Below are positions 1-8,685 of a stretch of 32,993 nt of DNA, piece by piece (position 1 is the stretch's first letter; every line of letters starts with the position of its first letter). A program made the position numbers and the translations under genes. The stretch is from Acidobacteriota bacterium (GTDB lineage Bacteria > Acidobacteriota > Vicinamibacteria > Vicinamibacterales > SCN-69-37). The notes under the pieces were generated by a model, which saw only the letters and a list, made by a program, of their open reading frames with translations, made no database searches and was not told the DNA's origin. Location: positions 1-32,993 of the forward strand of contig JAHEFO010000015.1 in assembly GCA_024640135.1 (NCBI GenBank), read 5' to 3'.

Positions 1-1
1 C

Positions 2-886
2 GAGAAATTCGACGCGGGCAACACGATCACTGGCCATGTGCTCAACAGCAGTCCCGACCACCCGCTCGTCCACATCGGCCCGTTTTTCGGTATCGATTTC
101 TCGGTCACGAAACACGTTTTCATGGTCTGGGCCGTCGCGCTCCTGGTGTTTGCGACCGTCACCTGGCTGGTGCGGAGGTACTTGGCGCAGGAGCGCAAGG
201 TGCCGACGCGCGGCATGAGCGCACTCGAATTCATCGTGGAATTCATCCGTGATTCCGTGGTGGCGCCTAACGTTGGCGACAAGTGGGTCTCCATGTGGAC
301 GCCCCTGCTGCTGACGTTCTTCTTCTTTATCGTGTCGGCGAACGCGATTGGCCTGATCCCCATATTTGAGGTCCTGGGGCTGCTGGATCACTACGTGCTT
401 CATACCGCGGACGACTCGTTGCTGAAGGGCTTGTTGCACGGGGGGGCGACGGCCACTGCCAACTTCAACGTGACCGGGGCGTTGGCGGTCGTCACGTTCT
501 TCGCCATCATCGCAGCCGGCACCAGGGCCAACGGCTTCGTGCAGCACTGGGTGAACCTGGTGCCCAAGGGACTGGCGTGGCCAATCTATATCCTGCTGAT
601 CCCGCTCGAGATTGTGAGCATGTTCGTCAAGCCGTTTGCGCTGACCATGCGGTTGGCTGCCAACATGATGGGGGGCCATATTGCCATCCTGGCCATCCTC
701 TCGTTCGTCTTCATTTTCGCGGAATTGGCCTCGAACGCAGCCGGCGTGGGCGTCGGCCTCGCGTTCTCCGTTCCCCTGGCCGTGGCGATTTCGGCACTCG
801 AAATCATTGTCATCCTCGTCCAGGCTTACGTGTTCACGCTTTTGTCGGCTGTGTTTATCGGCATGGCCATTCACGCGCACCACTAA
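2..886 (+). CDS. atpB: F1Fo ATP synthase subunit a (5' truncated by the window edge)
   Basis: The ORF is open from base 2 (EKFDAGNTITGHVLNSS...). The segment LEIVSMFVKPFALTMRLAANMMGGHI is typical of subunit a, and atpE and atpF follow. Confidence 0.95.
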   Translation, partial: EKFDAGNTITGHVLNSSPDHPLVHIGPFFGIDFSVTKHVFMVWAVALLVFATVTWLVRRYLAQERKVPTRGMSALEFIVEFIRDSVVAPNVGDKWVSMWTPLLLTFFFFIVSANAIGLIPIFEVLGLLDHYVLHTADDSLLKGLLHGGATATANFNVTGALAVVTFFAIIAAGTRANGFVQHWVNLVPKGLAWPIYILLIPLEIVSMFVKPFALTMRLAANMMGGHIAILAILSFVFIFAELASNAAGVGVGLAFSVPLAVAISALEIIVILVQAYVFTLLSAVFIGMAIHAHH

Positions 887-926
887 CTCTCGTCACCAGT
901 CAGTCATCAGGAGAAGGAAAGACATC

Positions 927-1196
927 ATGGATCAGGCAGCAAACCTCACCGCCGAAGTGGCAGGGATCATCAAGCCCACGTGGCACTACATGGGCGCGGC
1001 GATTGGCTTCGGCATCACCACGCTGGGCGCGGGCATCGGCATCGGTAGACTCGGGGCCGGCATCGCGGAAGCCATCGCCCGGCAGCCCAGTTCGGCGGCG
1101 CAGATCACAGCGGGCGCCAACCTGCCCCTGTTCCTTCTCGAAGGCGTCGCGATCCTCGCGCTCGTGTTCGGGTTGCTCGTGGTGTTGACGCTGTGA
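927..1196 (+). CDS. atpE: F1Fo ATP synthase subunit c
   Basis: 89 aa, MDQAANLTAEVAGIIKPTWHYMGAAIGFGITTLGAGIGIGRLGAGIAEAIARQPSS...LPLFLLEGVAILALVFGLLVVLTL. It is a two-helix hairpin with a Gly-rich helix 1, the ARQP loop and a helix 2 Glu. The supplied ORF starts earlier (681), but ATG 927 gives the canonical protein. Confidence 0.95.
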   Translation: MDQAANLTAEVAGIIKPTWHYMGAAIGFGITTLGAGIGIGRLGAGIAEAIARQPSSAAQITAGANLPLFLLEGVAILALVFGLLVVLTL

Positions 1197-1693
1197 ACAA
1201 CCCGTTCACAGCGGTTGACCCGGGCCTGGCAATCTGGACGATTGCCACATTCCTGGTCCTGGTCGCAGCGCTGAAGAAGTTTGCCTGGGGACCGCTCCTC
1301 GCGGCGCTTGATGAGCGCCGTGCCACGGTCGAGCAGACGGTGGAGGACGCCAAACGCGCCACCGCTGAACTGGAGCAGGTGAAGGAAGAGTCCGCTCGCC
1401 TGCTGGGGCTGGCCCGCGCCGAAGCGGCGACCATCGTCACGCGCAGCCGCGCCGACGCCGATCGATTCCGCGAAGAGATGCGGACGAAGGCTCATGAAGA
1501 CGCGGCGGCCATCGTCCAGAACGCCGATCGTGAGATCAAGCAGGAGACGGCGCGCGCGATTGCGCAGATTCGCACCGAAGCGGTGGATCTGTCGCTGGCG
1601 ATCGCCAGCAAGCTCCTCCAGCGGAACATCTCTGAGACTGACAACGAAGCCCTGATCAAGGACGCGATCGGCCAGTTCAAACAGGTCCAGTAG
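1193..1693 (+). CDS. atpF: F1Fo ATP synthase subunit b
   Basis: N-terminal TM followed by FAWGPLLAALDERRATVEQTVEDAKRATAELEQ and a long charged helix. It overlaps the atpE stop (GTGA). Confidence 0.93.
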   Translation: MNNPFTAVDPGLAIWTIATFLVLVAALKKFAWGPLLAALDERRATVEQTVEDAKRATAELEQVKEESARLLGLARAEAATIVTRSRADADRFREEMRTKAHEDAAAIVQNADREIKQETARAIAQIRTEAVDLSLAIASKLLQRNISETDNEALIKDAIGQFKQVQ

Positions 1694-1701
1694 GTTCCAG
1701 G

Positions 1702-1783
1702 GGGACGGGTGTCGATCTGTGGAGAACGCCAGGAACGCAAGTCGCGCTGTTCCTGGCGTTCTCCACAGATCGACGCCCGTCCC
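1702..1783. repeat. Near-perfect inverted repeat: 35-bp arms, 12-nt loop
   Basis: gggacgggtgtcgatctgtggagaacgccaggaac (1702-1736), loop gcaagtcgcgct, then gttcctggcgttctccacagatcgacgcccgtccc (1749-1783). The only non-Watson-Crick pair is a G.T. Confidence 0.95.
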
Positions 1784-2708
1784 TGTCATTGACGCGCTGC
1801 TTGTCTTGATGGTTCTCGTGTGGGGAGCCAACTTCAGCGTTATCAAGCGGGCGTTTGAGGAGGTTCCGCCGCAGCCATTCAATGCCCTGCGGCTCGTGAT
1901 TGCCTCGGCCGTGTTTCTGGCCGCCATTGAATACGCCAAGCGCCGCGCTCGTCGTGGCCACGTGCAGTCCTCCATCCTTCATACCCCACATTCCCTGACC
2001 AGGCGTGACCGTATCGACCTGGTGTGGCTGGGGCTGGTCGGCCACCTCGGATACCAGTTCTTCTTCGTCGGCGGCGTCGCACTGACGTCGGCCTCCAATG
2101 CCGCGCTGATCGTTGGCGCCACGCCCGCGATGCTCGCCGTGGGCTCGGCGGTCCTCGGACGCGAGCGCATCAGCCTGCTGCACTGGATTGGCGCCGGCGT
2201 CTCTGGCTTCGGTATCTATCTGGTCGTGGGTCTTGGCGCGTCGTTCGGCGGCGCCACGCTTCGGGGCGACCTGATGGTGTTGGCGTCAATGCTGTGCTGG
2301 ACGACATTCACTCTGGGCGCGGTTTCCCTCATCAAGCGCCACTCGCCCCTCTATGTCACCGGCATGACGATGGTGTTCGGGGGCGTGCCGTACGTGGTGA
2401 TGGCCATTCCCCAGATTCTCAAGGTCCAGTGGCTGGAGGTGAGCGCGTGGACGCTCTGGGCGCTGGTGCTCTCTGCGACCCTGGCGCTGAATCTGGCCTA
2501 CATCATCTGGTACGTCGGTGTGCAGCGACTGGGACCGGCGCGCACATCGATTTATTCGAATGGCGTGCCGGTGGTGGCCATGATCGTGGCATGGCTGTGG
2601 CTCGGTGAGCCGCTGACGGTGAACAAGCTCGCCGGCGCGGCCGCCGTGTTGACCGGCGTGCTGCTGACACGGCTCGGGCGCCGCATCCTGCGCCCAGCCC
2701 TGCGGTAG
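1719..2708 (+). CDS. DMT superfamily (EamA domain) transporter; N-terminus uncertain
   Basis: Ten-TM-like pattern with LMVLVWGANFSVIKRAFEEVPPQPFNALR... and a second repeat ending LGEPLTVNKLAGAAAVLTGVLLTRLG. The first available start lies inside the hairpin repeat. Confidence 0.88.
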   Translation: MENARNASRAVPGVLHRSTPVPVIDALLVLMVLVWGANFSVIKRAFEEVPPQPFNALRLVIASAVFLAAIEYAKRRARRGHVQSSILHTPHSLTRRDRIDLVWLGLVGHLGYQFFFVGGVALTSASNAALIVGATPAMLAVGSAVLGRERISLLHWIGAGVSGFGIYLVVGLGASFGGATLRGDLMVLASMLCWTTFTLGAVSLIKRHSPLYVTGMTMVFGGVPYVVMAIPQILKVQWLEVSAWTLWALVLSATLALNLAYIIWYVGVQRLGPARTSIYSNGVPVVAMIVAWLWLGEPLTVNKLAGAAAVLTGVLLTRLGRRILRPALR

Positions 2709-2730
2709 AGAGGTATCATCGAGAGTAACG

Positions 2731-3693
2731 GTGTCCAAGTCTCACTACTACAGTGCGCACGCCCACGCGCTCCGGGCTGAACTGGGGCAGGCCATCTCGC
2801 GCGACCAGATGCGCGCACTGCACACCAAGCAGCCGATCCGCCATTTTCTCGTGGCCGGCCGCCAGTTCCTGTTTCTTGGCGTCGCCACCTGGGCGTTGAT
2901 TCGGTTCGAGAATCCTCTTATCTGGCTTCCGGTGGCCGTGGTGCAGGGATTCACGGTCTTCAACTTCACCGTGTTGTTGCACGAAGTGCTCCACCACAAC
3001 GTGTTCCAAAAGCGCCACCGGCTGGTCGAGCGTGCGCTCGGCTTCCTGTATGCCGTGCCGAGCGGCATCGCCGCCAGCCAGTTCACGCGCTGGCATCTTG
3101 ATCATCACGCTGAATTGGGATCGGAGGAGGACGACCCGAAGCGGCACTACCTGTCGCCCAAGCGGAACGCCCGCTGGTACAAGATGCTGTACGCCACGCC
3201 GGCGCTGTTCCCCATCTACTTCCGTGCCGCGCGGCTTGAGAGCGCGACGTACCCGGCGGAGTTGCAGAAGACCATCCGTTGGGAACGGCGCATCTCAATG
3301 CTGTTTCACCTGGGCGTTCTTGGCGGCATCTGGTGGGTGTGGGGCGGGGCCGCCGCGATTCGAGCCCACGCCTTCCCGGTGTTCTTCATCTTTCCGATTG
3401 CGTTCACGCTGAACAGGCTCGGCCAGCACTACGACATTGACCCGGGTGATCCGGCCAAGTGGGGCACTTTGCTGCGCAGCCACTGGTTCTGGAACTTCGT
3501 GTTCCTCACCTCCAACCTGCACCTGGAGCATCACTACTTTCCCGGCGTGCCGTTCTACCATCTGCCCGCGCTGCAGCGGGCGCTCGGTCCGTTCTACGAG
3601 CGCAAACAGATGCGGTGGCAGACCTACCGCGGGCTGCTCTATGGGTGGATTGTGCTCAACAAGCACCCGCATTCGGACTGGAGTCTCGTCTAG
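2731..3693 (+). CDS. Fatty acid desaturase family protein
   Basis: Histidine boxes HEVLHH, HLDHH and HLEHH in the expected order, with TM segments between them. Confidence 0.9.
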   Translation: MSKSHYYSAHAHALRAELGQAISRDQMRALHTKQPIRHFLVAGRQFLFLGVATWALIRFENPLIWLPVAVVQGFTVFNFTVLLHEVLHHNVFQKRHRLVERALGFLYAVPSGIAASQFTRWHLDHHAELGSEEDDPKRHYLSPKRNARWYKMLYATPALFPIYFRAARLESATYPAELQKTIRWERRISMLFHLGVLGGIWWVWGGAAAIRAHAFPVFFIFPIAFTLNRLGQHYDIDPGDPAKWGTLLRSHWFWNFVFLTSNLHLEHHYFPGVPFYHLPALQRALGPFYERKQMRWQTYRGLLYGWIVLNKHPHSDWSLV

Positions 3694-3709
3694 CGGTCTG
3701 TGCCGGGGC

Positions 3710-4225
3710 CTACTTCGTGTAGCGAACCGTCTGAAGAAACGTCTCGAAGTCCCTGTCCCAGCGCGTGACCGTTCTTGTCGGTCCGACCACCTTGATGAAG
3801 TACGGTCCATCCGGCGTTTGAACCACTGCCGCGCGCATGCGGAACCCCGGCTTGTTGAAACGTTCAGGTGAACCGGGTGTGACCTCTGCGACGTACGTGC
3901 CGGTAGCGTCGAACGAGGTGACGGAGAGGCCATTGATCAGCCGGCTCGACATCTTTGCCACGTCCTTCGTCCGCCGGCCATCGGGTTGGGTGAGCTGACC
4001 CAGCCAGCGATCGAGGTTGGCCTGGACCGAGCCACCCGTTCCGCCGAAAAAATAGATCACAAGCGACGCATCCTCAGCGTCGTTGTCGGCCCTCGGCAGA
4101 ACGAATTCGCCAATGCGCATCATCGACGTCACTGCTCTCGGCCGCCACCCTGATGACGCGGTAAACGTCAGTTCGGCAGGCGCCGCCGAAAGGAGAACGG
4201 ACAAAACCGCGGGTAACAGGAGCAT
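3710..4225 (-). CDS. Hypothetical secreted protein
   Basis: The internal start MLLLPAVLSVLLSAAPAELTF gives a signal peptide. The ORF runs to FLQTVRYTK. Confidence 0.7.
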   Translation of the reverse strand: MLLLPAVLSVLLSAAPAELTFTASSGWRPRAVTSMMRIGEFVLPRADNDAEDASLVIYFFGGTGGSVQANLDRWLGQLTQPDGRRTKDVAKMSSRLINGLSVTSFDATGTYVAEVTPGSPERFNKPGFRMRAAVVQTPDGPYFIKVVGPTRTVTRWDRDFETFLQTVRYTK

Positions 4226-4229
4226 GCCC

Positions 4230-4427
4230 TCATTGTAGCGTCCCAAGTTCCGGGCCCGGCGGGCGATCTGCCGGAGACGGTCGCTCGTCTCGCAGTCGAA
4301 GACGCTCTGTCTTGATCAGCCTTCGGAGGATGGCTGATACCGACTCCTGTTCTTCCGTGGATCGTTCGTGGAGCAACCGGTGGTCACTTTCCGAGATCCA
4401 CACGTGGATCTGCCGATGTCGGTGCAT
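4230..4427 (-). CDS. Small ribbon-helix-helix-like protein
   Basis: 65 aa, MHRHRQIHVWISESDHRLLHERSTEEQESVSAILRRLIKTERLRL. A beta strand plus two helices is typical of an RHH/CopG fold. It sits 4 bp upstream of the secreted-protein gene on the same strand. Confidence 0.6.
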   Translation of the reverse strand: MHRHRQIHVWISESDHRLLHERSTEEQESVSAILRRLIKTERLRLRDERPSPADRPPGPELGTLQ

Positions 4428-4441
4428 ACGCTGCCTCCCTG

Positions 4442-5944
4442 GTGATTGAGCGAGCAACGTCCGTGCCACCGACTGGAGGTCCGGCGTGGCGGCCGCCGAG
4501 CTCCCAGCTCTCTGTGTACATGGGTACGCCGATGCACGCTCATCCTCACTGGGTAACATCGTTCCCAATAGCGGGTAGGTCGGGCATACTCGTCCTGTTG
4601 ACCTCACGCCGACTTCTGATCGTGTTGTTTGTGGCCGGGCTGGTTGTTCGGGTGGGGGCATTGCCTCTCCGCGGGACGATCGATGTACAAAACTGGAAGT
4701 TATGGAGTTACGGCGCGTCCGAGGATCTTGGAGGCGTGTACGGATCAGGGGGCCAGCCGCCCGAGCGACACCTCATTCGGTGGCTCGACATTTCCGGCCA
4801 TGTTGATTATCCGCCGCTGGCGATTGAAGAGTTCGCCTTGGCGGGCTCTGTCTACCGCCTTGTCGATCCTTCGTATCCTGACAGCACGCTCCTCACGGTC
4901 CTCGTCAAGCTCACAGGGCTGATCTTTGAAATCGTGTTTGTCTGGTTTCTGCTCAGGTGGGGCCCGGCAGTGATGGGAGATGCCGCAGCGAGGTGGGCGG
5001 CCGCCGCGTTCTGGTTGAATCCTGCAATCTGGTATACAGGCTCAGCGCTGGGCTACGCGGATGCGCAGGGCGCCGTGCCGGCAGTGATGGCCCTTCTGGC
5101 CGCGCTGACGAGCCATCCGGTAGCGGCCGGAGCCCTCATCGCGGTTGCGGTGGGCACGAAGCCGCAGACGGTGTTCCTTCTGCCGGTGATCGCGATGGTG
5201 CTGTTGGGGACGGCTCAGAAACGGTGGCTGTCGCTGGCGTGGGCTGCGCTGTCCGGTGCGGCCACGACGGCCTTGATTCTTGCGCCGTTTCTCTTGCGCG
5301 GCACAGTCGCGAACGTGATCAACGGCGTGTCGCGACTGCTCCTGCACGATATTCTCTCGGCGCAAGGCAGCAATCTGGCCTGGATCCTGACCTGGTTGCT
5401 CCGTGTGATCTATGCGGTGCCGGAACTTGGCTGGTACGAGTCGCTCACGCTCAAGATTCGAATCCTCGCGACCTCGCGTGTGGTTGAACTGGGGTATCCC
5501 AATCCGAAAGTGATCGGCACCGTCCTGGTCTTCACCGCACTGGCCTGGGCTGTATGGCGGGCTTCACGGGGCCTCTCCCGCGCCGGAGCGATGGCGCTGG
5601 CCGGCTGGTGCGTGTACGCGTATTCGATGTTTGGTGCGCAGGTGCACGAGAATCACCTCTATCCGGTAATCCCGCTTCTTGCGCTCGCCGCTGCTGAGGT
5701 GCCGCGTCTACGACCGGTGTATTGGATCATGTCTCTGGTGTTCGCGCTCAACATCTATCTGTTCTACGGCCTTGGTGATGGCTGGCCGCCAGTAATCGAT
5801 CGCGGCTGGACGTTTATTGACATGTCCGTGCTGCTGGCGATGGTGAACGTTGTGGTGTTCGTCTGGTTCACCGGGAGACTGCGCAGGCTCCTCGATGCGC
5901 CAGGTGATTCGCCAGATCTTGACTTTAGGACAGGAGAGGTTTAG
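4442..5944 (+). CDS. Multi-TM membrane glycosyltransferase (GT-C/mannosyltransferase-like); start uncertain
   Basis: Many TM helices. The early loop ALPLRGTIDVQNWKLWSYGASEDLGGVYGSG and later GTKPQTVFLLPV and VHENHLYPVIPLLALAA segments resemble GT-C enzymes. The start could be ATG 4520 or later. Confidence 0.75.
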   Translation: MIERATSVPPTGGPAWRPPSSQLSVYMGTPMHAHPHWVTSFPIAGRSGILVLLTSRRLLIVLFVAGLVVRVGALPLRGTIDVQNWKLWSYGASEDLGGVYGSGGQPPERHLIRWLDISGHVDYPPLAIEEFALAGSVYRLVDPSYPDSTLLTVLVKLTGLIFEIVFVWFLLRWGPAVMGDAAARWAAAAFWLNPAIWYTGSALGYADAQGAVPAVMALLAALTSHPVAAGALIAVAVGTKPQTVFLLPVIAMVLLGTAQKRWLSLAWAALSGAATTALILAPFLLRGTVANVINGVSRLLLHDILSAQGSNLAWILTWLLRVIYAVPELGWYESLTLKIRILATSRVVELGYPNPKVIGTVLVFTALAWAVWRASRGLSRAGAMALAGWCVYAYSMFGAQVHENHLYPVIPLLALAAAEVPRLRPVYWIMSLVFALNIYLFYGLGDGWPPVIDRGWTFIDMSVLLAMVNVVVFVWFTGRLRRLLDAPGDSPDLDFRTGEV

Positions 5945-6147
5945 CTTCGGGATAGACCCATCGTACGTCTGCCGATGAGATGAGGTTCATGGGTCGCCTC
6001 AGAACTGGAGGTGGGCAGAATGGATCCCTCTGCTGGAGGTGCTCCGCCGAAGAACGCACGACGTCCCGGCTTGTAACCCCTGCCCCTGCTGCCTTCTGGT
6101 GGCCGTCGCTTCGCGACCTTTTGACGCAAGGGTGAGAGCCTGACGAC
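5945..6147 (+). ncRNA. Candidate structured intergenic RNA of unknown identity
   Basis: Non-coding gap with ordered inverted repeats: gacccat/atgggtc (5955-5961/5989-5995), gcaga/tctgc, gtcgcttcgcgac, and an outer gacgtc/ggct...agcc/gacgtc pairing. A strong terminator follows directly. Confidence 0.3.
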
Positions 6148-6200
6148 GTCACGAAAAAAGGACATCCTTCACTTGCTGAAGGGTGTCCTTTTTTTGTCAC
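6148..6200. terminator. Strong bidirectional intrinsic terminator
   Basis: gtcacgaaaaaaggacatccttca-cttgc-tgaagggtgtcctttttttgtcac. A long stem with A/T tracts on both sides, between the GT-C gene (+) and the TonB receptor region (-). Confidence 0.9.
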
Positions 6201-6328
6201 GGCCACGCAGGGACTCACGCGCGCCGGCGACTACGCATTGTCGGGCGTCGCCCTACTCCGTCCGTCTCGGTATCGGGGAGACATCAGGCTCCACGAACCT
6301 GGCGCGAGCGGCCCCGGAGAACAACACT

Positions 6329-6439
6329 TCAGCGGAATAGGGAGAGTGCAGGATCGTGGTTGAAGGTGCCGGCAGGCATCTCGAACGCCTCGAATGCCCG
6401 ACAGAACTCTTCATCTTCCTGCGACAATCGATGTGTCAT
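6329..6439 (-). pseudogene. Possible 5' remnant of a small conserved protein gene
   Basis: The minus frame reads MTHRLSQEDEEFCRAFEAFEMPAGTFNHDPALSLFR*. It resembles the N-terminus of uncharacterised proteins of the form ..DxxFxxAFExGxLPxxxFxHRxHLRLA.., then stops abruptly. The match is from memory only. Confidence 0.35.
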
Positions 6440-6495
6440 CGTGTCCGACTTGTCCAACGTGTGGGCGTACCCGCCGCGTCGCGCACGTGAATGCG

Positions 6496-8685
6496 CTAGA
6501 ACCCGACGACGGCCGTCAGTGCCGCATTACGGCCCGGTGCAAAGACCCATCGTGGCGACGGACTGGCGTGGTACGACGAGTTCAGGAGATTCCTGGCCGC
6601 TGCCCGCAATTCCAGGTTCGGAGAGAACCGCCAGGAGGCAGCGGCGTCCACCAGGGTATACCCCGGTGCCACTCTCTCGTTTGGCCCCGGGTCATCCAGC
6701 TTGCCGTGGGCGGCTGCGCGGACGAACACGTGGCCGCGGTCGCGAATCTGTTGCCGCAGCACCACACTGATGGAGCCCGGAGACAAGTCATCGAGCGGCG
6801 CATCGTCGTCAAGGGCCTTGCCGTCGGTGAGCTGACCGCTCATCTCCAGACTCAACCCACGGCCCAATACCGCCTGCATCTCCACCTCAACCCCCTGGAC
6901 GCGCGCCTTTCCGCGATTGCGGAAGAAGAAGAAGTCCTGAGTGGTCTCGTATCGCTCGATCAGATGACTGATGTCGTACCGGTACCCATACATCCCTACG
7001 CGGATGGCCCCGGCCGAATAGTGCAGGCCGAGATCGAATTGCAGACTCCGCTCCGGGTCAAGGTCGGGATTGCCCGTAATGTAGCCGCGTCCCGTCGGTC
7101 CCCGGTAGTACAAATCGGAGAGACGCGGATCCCGTGCCCCGCGCGCGACCTGGCCCGTCACCGAGAATCCATCGGCCGCGCCAATCGTGGCCGAGACGAA
7201 ACCCGATGCCGATGTATTGGTCTCGTCGCGATCGCCGAAGTAGCCGCCGATGTTGCGATTCTTCACGATGTCCCCGCGCAGCCCCGCCGACACGTCCACT
7301 CGCGGTGCGATCGTCGTCGTAATCTGCCCGAAGATTCCCGTATCGGTCTTCCGGGCATCTTCCGTCGCCAGAGCATCAGAGAGCGATGTCTGCGCCCCGG
7401 CGAGATCGTACCCGATCGAGATCTCATGGGTCTCGAGTCCAAACCGGCCATTCAAGTCCAGACCAAACTCGAACTTCGTGCGGCCCGTGCTGCGCTCCGC
7501 AATCGCGCGCAGGCCGAAGTCCTTTGCCGTGATGTCTGACCTGGACACACTCCGTGCCTTGGTGGCGGTTCCGAACGAATCCTGATCGGTGCGCTGATCG
7601 CTGGAGCCAAAGAAACCGGTCACGCGGAGCTGGCTCAAACCGGCCAGCCCGGAGGTCTCATACCCGGCCGTCAGGCGATGGGAATTCTCGAATGGATAGT
7701 AGAATCGCGTCGTGGCCGAGTTGTTCCGTGGTCGCTCGACATCGCGCGCCATGTCACTCTGCCAACCCAGCGACCAGATGCTGCTTCCGGAAATCCGCTC
7801 GCCCTTGATCAGGAAGCCGGTGTCACGCCAACCCGAGTTGAGGACCGGACCGTCGGGACCGTCGTAGTCCTCCGCCTTGCGCACGTGGAATTGCGCCAGC
7901 AGACTGCCGCTTGAAAAGCCTTTGGTCATTGCCACGGACGCGCGTCGGTCTGGAATTCCCGTGGCGGTGGTGCCCGTGACCTTCACGCTCAAGGGCGCGT
8001 TCAATGCGGTGCGCTTCGTTCGCACGGAAATCACACCGCCGAACGCGTCGGACCCATAGGCCACCGAGCCAGGCCCTCGCGCCACGTCAACACCGCCGAT
8101 GACCGCGGGATCCAGGAAGGTGGCGCTCGGACCCACCCGACGCTCAGAGGTGACACGCCCGCCATCAATGAGGAGCAGTGTCCGGCCCTGTGCCAGCCCG
8201 CGCACCGCCGGGGCCGCCGCCTGGCCTTCAGACACCTGGTTCACGCCAGGGACGTTCTCGAGGGACTGCAAGAGGTTCGCCGGGTTTCGCGAGGACACCT
8301 CCAATCCCGACAGCATGGTCATCGCCGCACCTGGCGACGTATCGATGCTCGGAGCCACTCCCGTTACGGTCGTGCTGGTTTCCAGGACCGATTCGACCTC
8401 GATGTTCATCACACCTGATGCGTCGACGCGCTCGATGCGCACCGGCTTCGCGACCTGTCCTCCGGGGAGAATCACCAGCAGTTCGAAGGGCACCGCTGGG
8501 TCCGGAGACAATGTGAAGCGACCATCCGCATCGGTTCTGACCGACACGTTGGTGCCGATCACCAGCACTTCAGCATTCGCCACCGGCGCTCCCGACAGCT
8601 TATCGATCAATCGTCCCTGCGTCTCAGCAGCCTCCGCGCTGGTGAAGACAGCGAATGACAGCATTACCAATCGGACAGTATTCAA
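6496..8685 (-). CDS. TonB-dependent outer membrane receptor
   Basis: Signal peptide, carboxypeptidase-regulatory-like N-domain, plug (LLQSLENVPGVNQVSEGQ...RGLAQGRTLLLIDGGRV...GSVAYGSDAFGGVISVRT), beta-barrel, and C-terminal aromatic residue (VVGF). Confidence 0.93.
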   Translation of the reverse strand: MNTVRLVMLSFAVFTSAEAAETQGRLIDKLSGAPVANAEVLVIGTNVSVRTDADGRFTLSPDPAVPFELLVILPGGQVAKPVRIERVDASGVMNIEVESVLETSTTVTGVAPSIDTSPGAAMTMLSGLEVSSRNPANLLQSLENVPGVNQVSEGQAAAPAVRGLAQGRTLLLIDGGRVTSERRVGPSATFLDPAVIGGVDVARGPGSVAYGSDAFGGVISVRTKRTALNAPLSVKVTGTTATGIPDRRASVAMTKGFSSGSLLAQFHVRKAEDYDGPDGPVLNSGWRDTGFLIKGERISGSSIWSLGWQSDMARDVERPRNNSATTRFYYPFENSHRLTAGYETSGLAGLSQLRVTGFFGSSDQRTDQDSFGTATKARSVSRSDITAKDFGLRAIAERSTGRTKFEFGLDLNGRFGLETHEISIGYDLAGAQTSLSDALATEDARKTDTGIFGQITTTIAPRVDVSAGLRGDIVKNRNIGGYFGDRDETNTSASGFVSATIGAADGFSVTGQVARGARDPRLSDLYYRGPTGRGYITGNPDLDPERSLQFDLGLHYSAGAIRVGMYGYRYDISHLIERYETTQDFFFFRNRGKARVQGVEVEMQAVLGRGLSLEMSGQLTDGKALDDDAPLDDLSPGSISVVLRQQIRDRGHVFVRAAAHGKLDDPGPNERVAPGYTLVDAAASWRFSPNLELRAAARNLLNSSYHASPSPRWVFAPGRNAALTAVVGF

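Noticed and set aside
927-1196. Sodium-specific ATP synthase c-ring
   Set aside because: Helix 1 lacks the Gln and helix 2 lacks the Ser/Thr after the Glu (LLEGVAI) that mark Na+-binding c subunits, so proton coupling is the default.
5945-6147. 6S RNA identity for the structured gap
   Set aside because: Similarity is limited to a short gggttacaagcc-like string on one strand, and the size and overall layout do not clearly fit. Kept only as an unassigned structured region.
6394-7539. 381-aa plus-strand ORF opposite the TonB receptor
   Set aside because: Lies antisense to the receptor barrel. No domain-like sequence.
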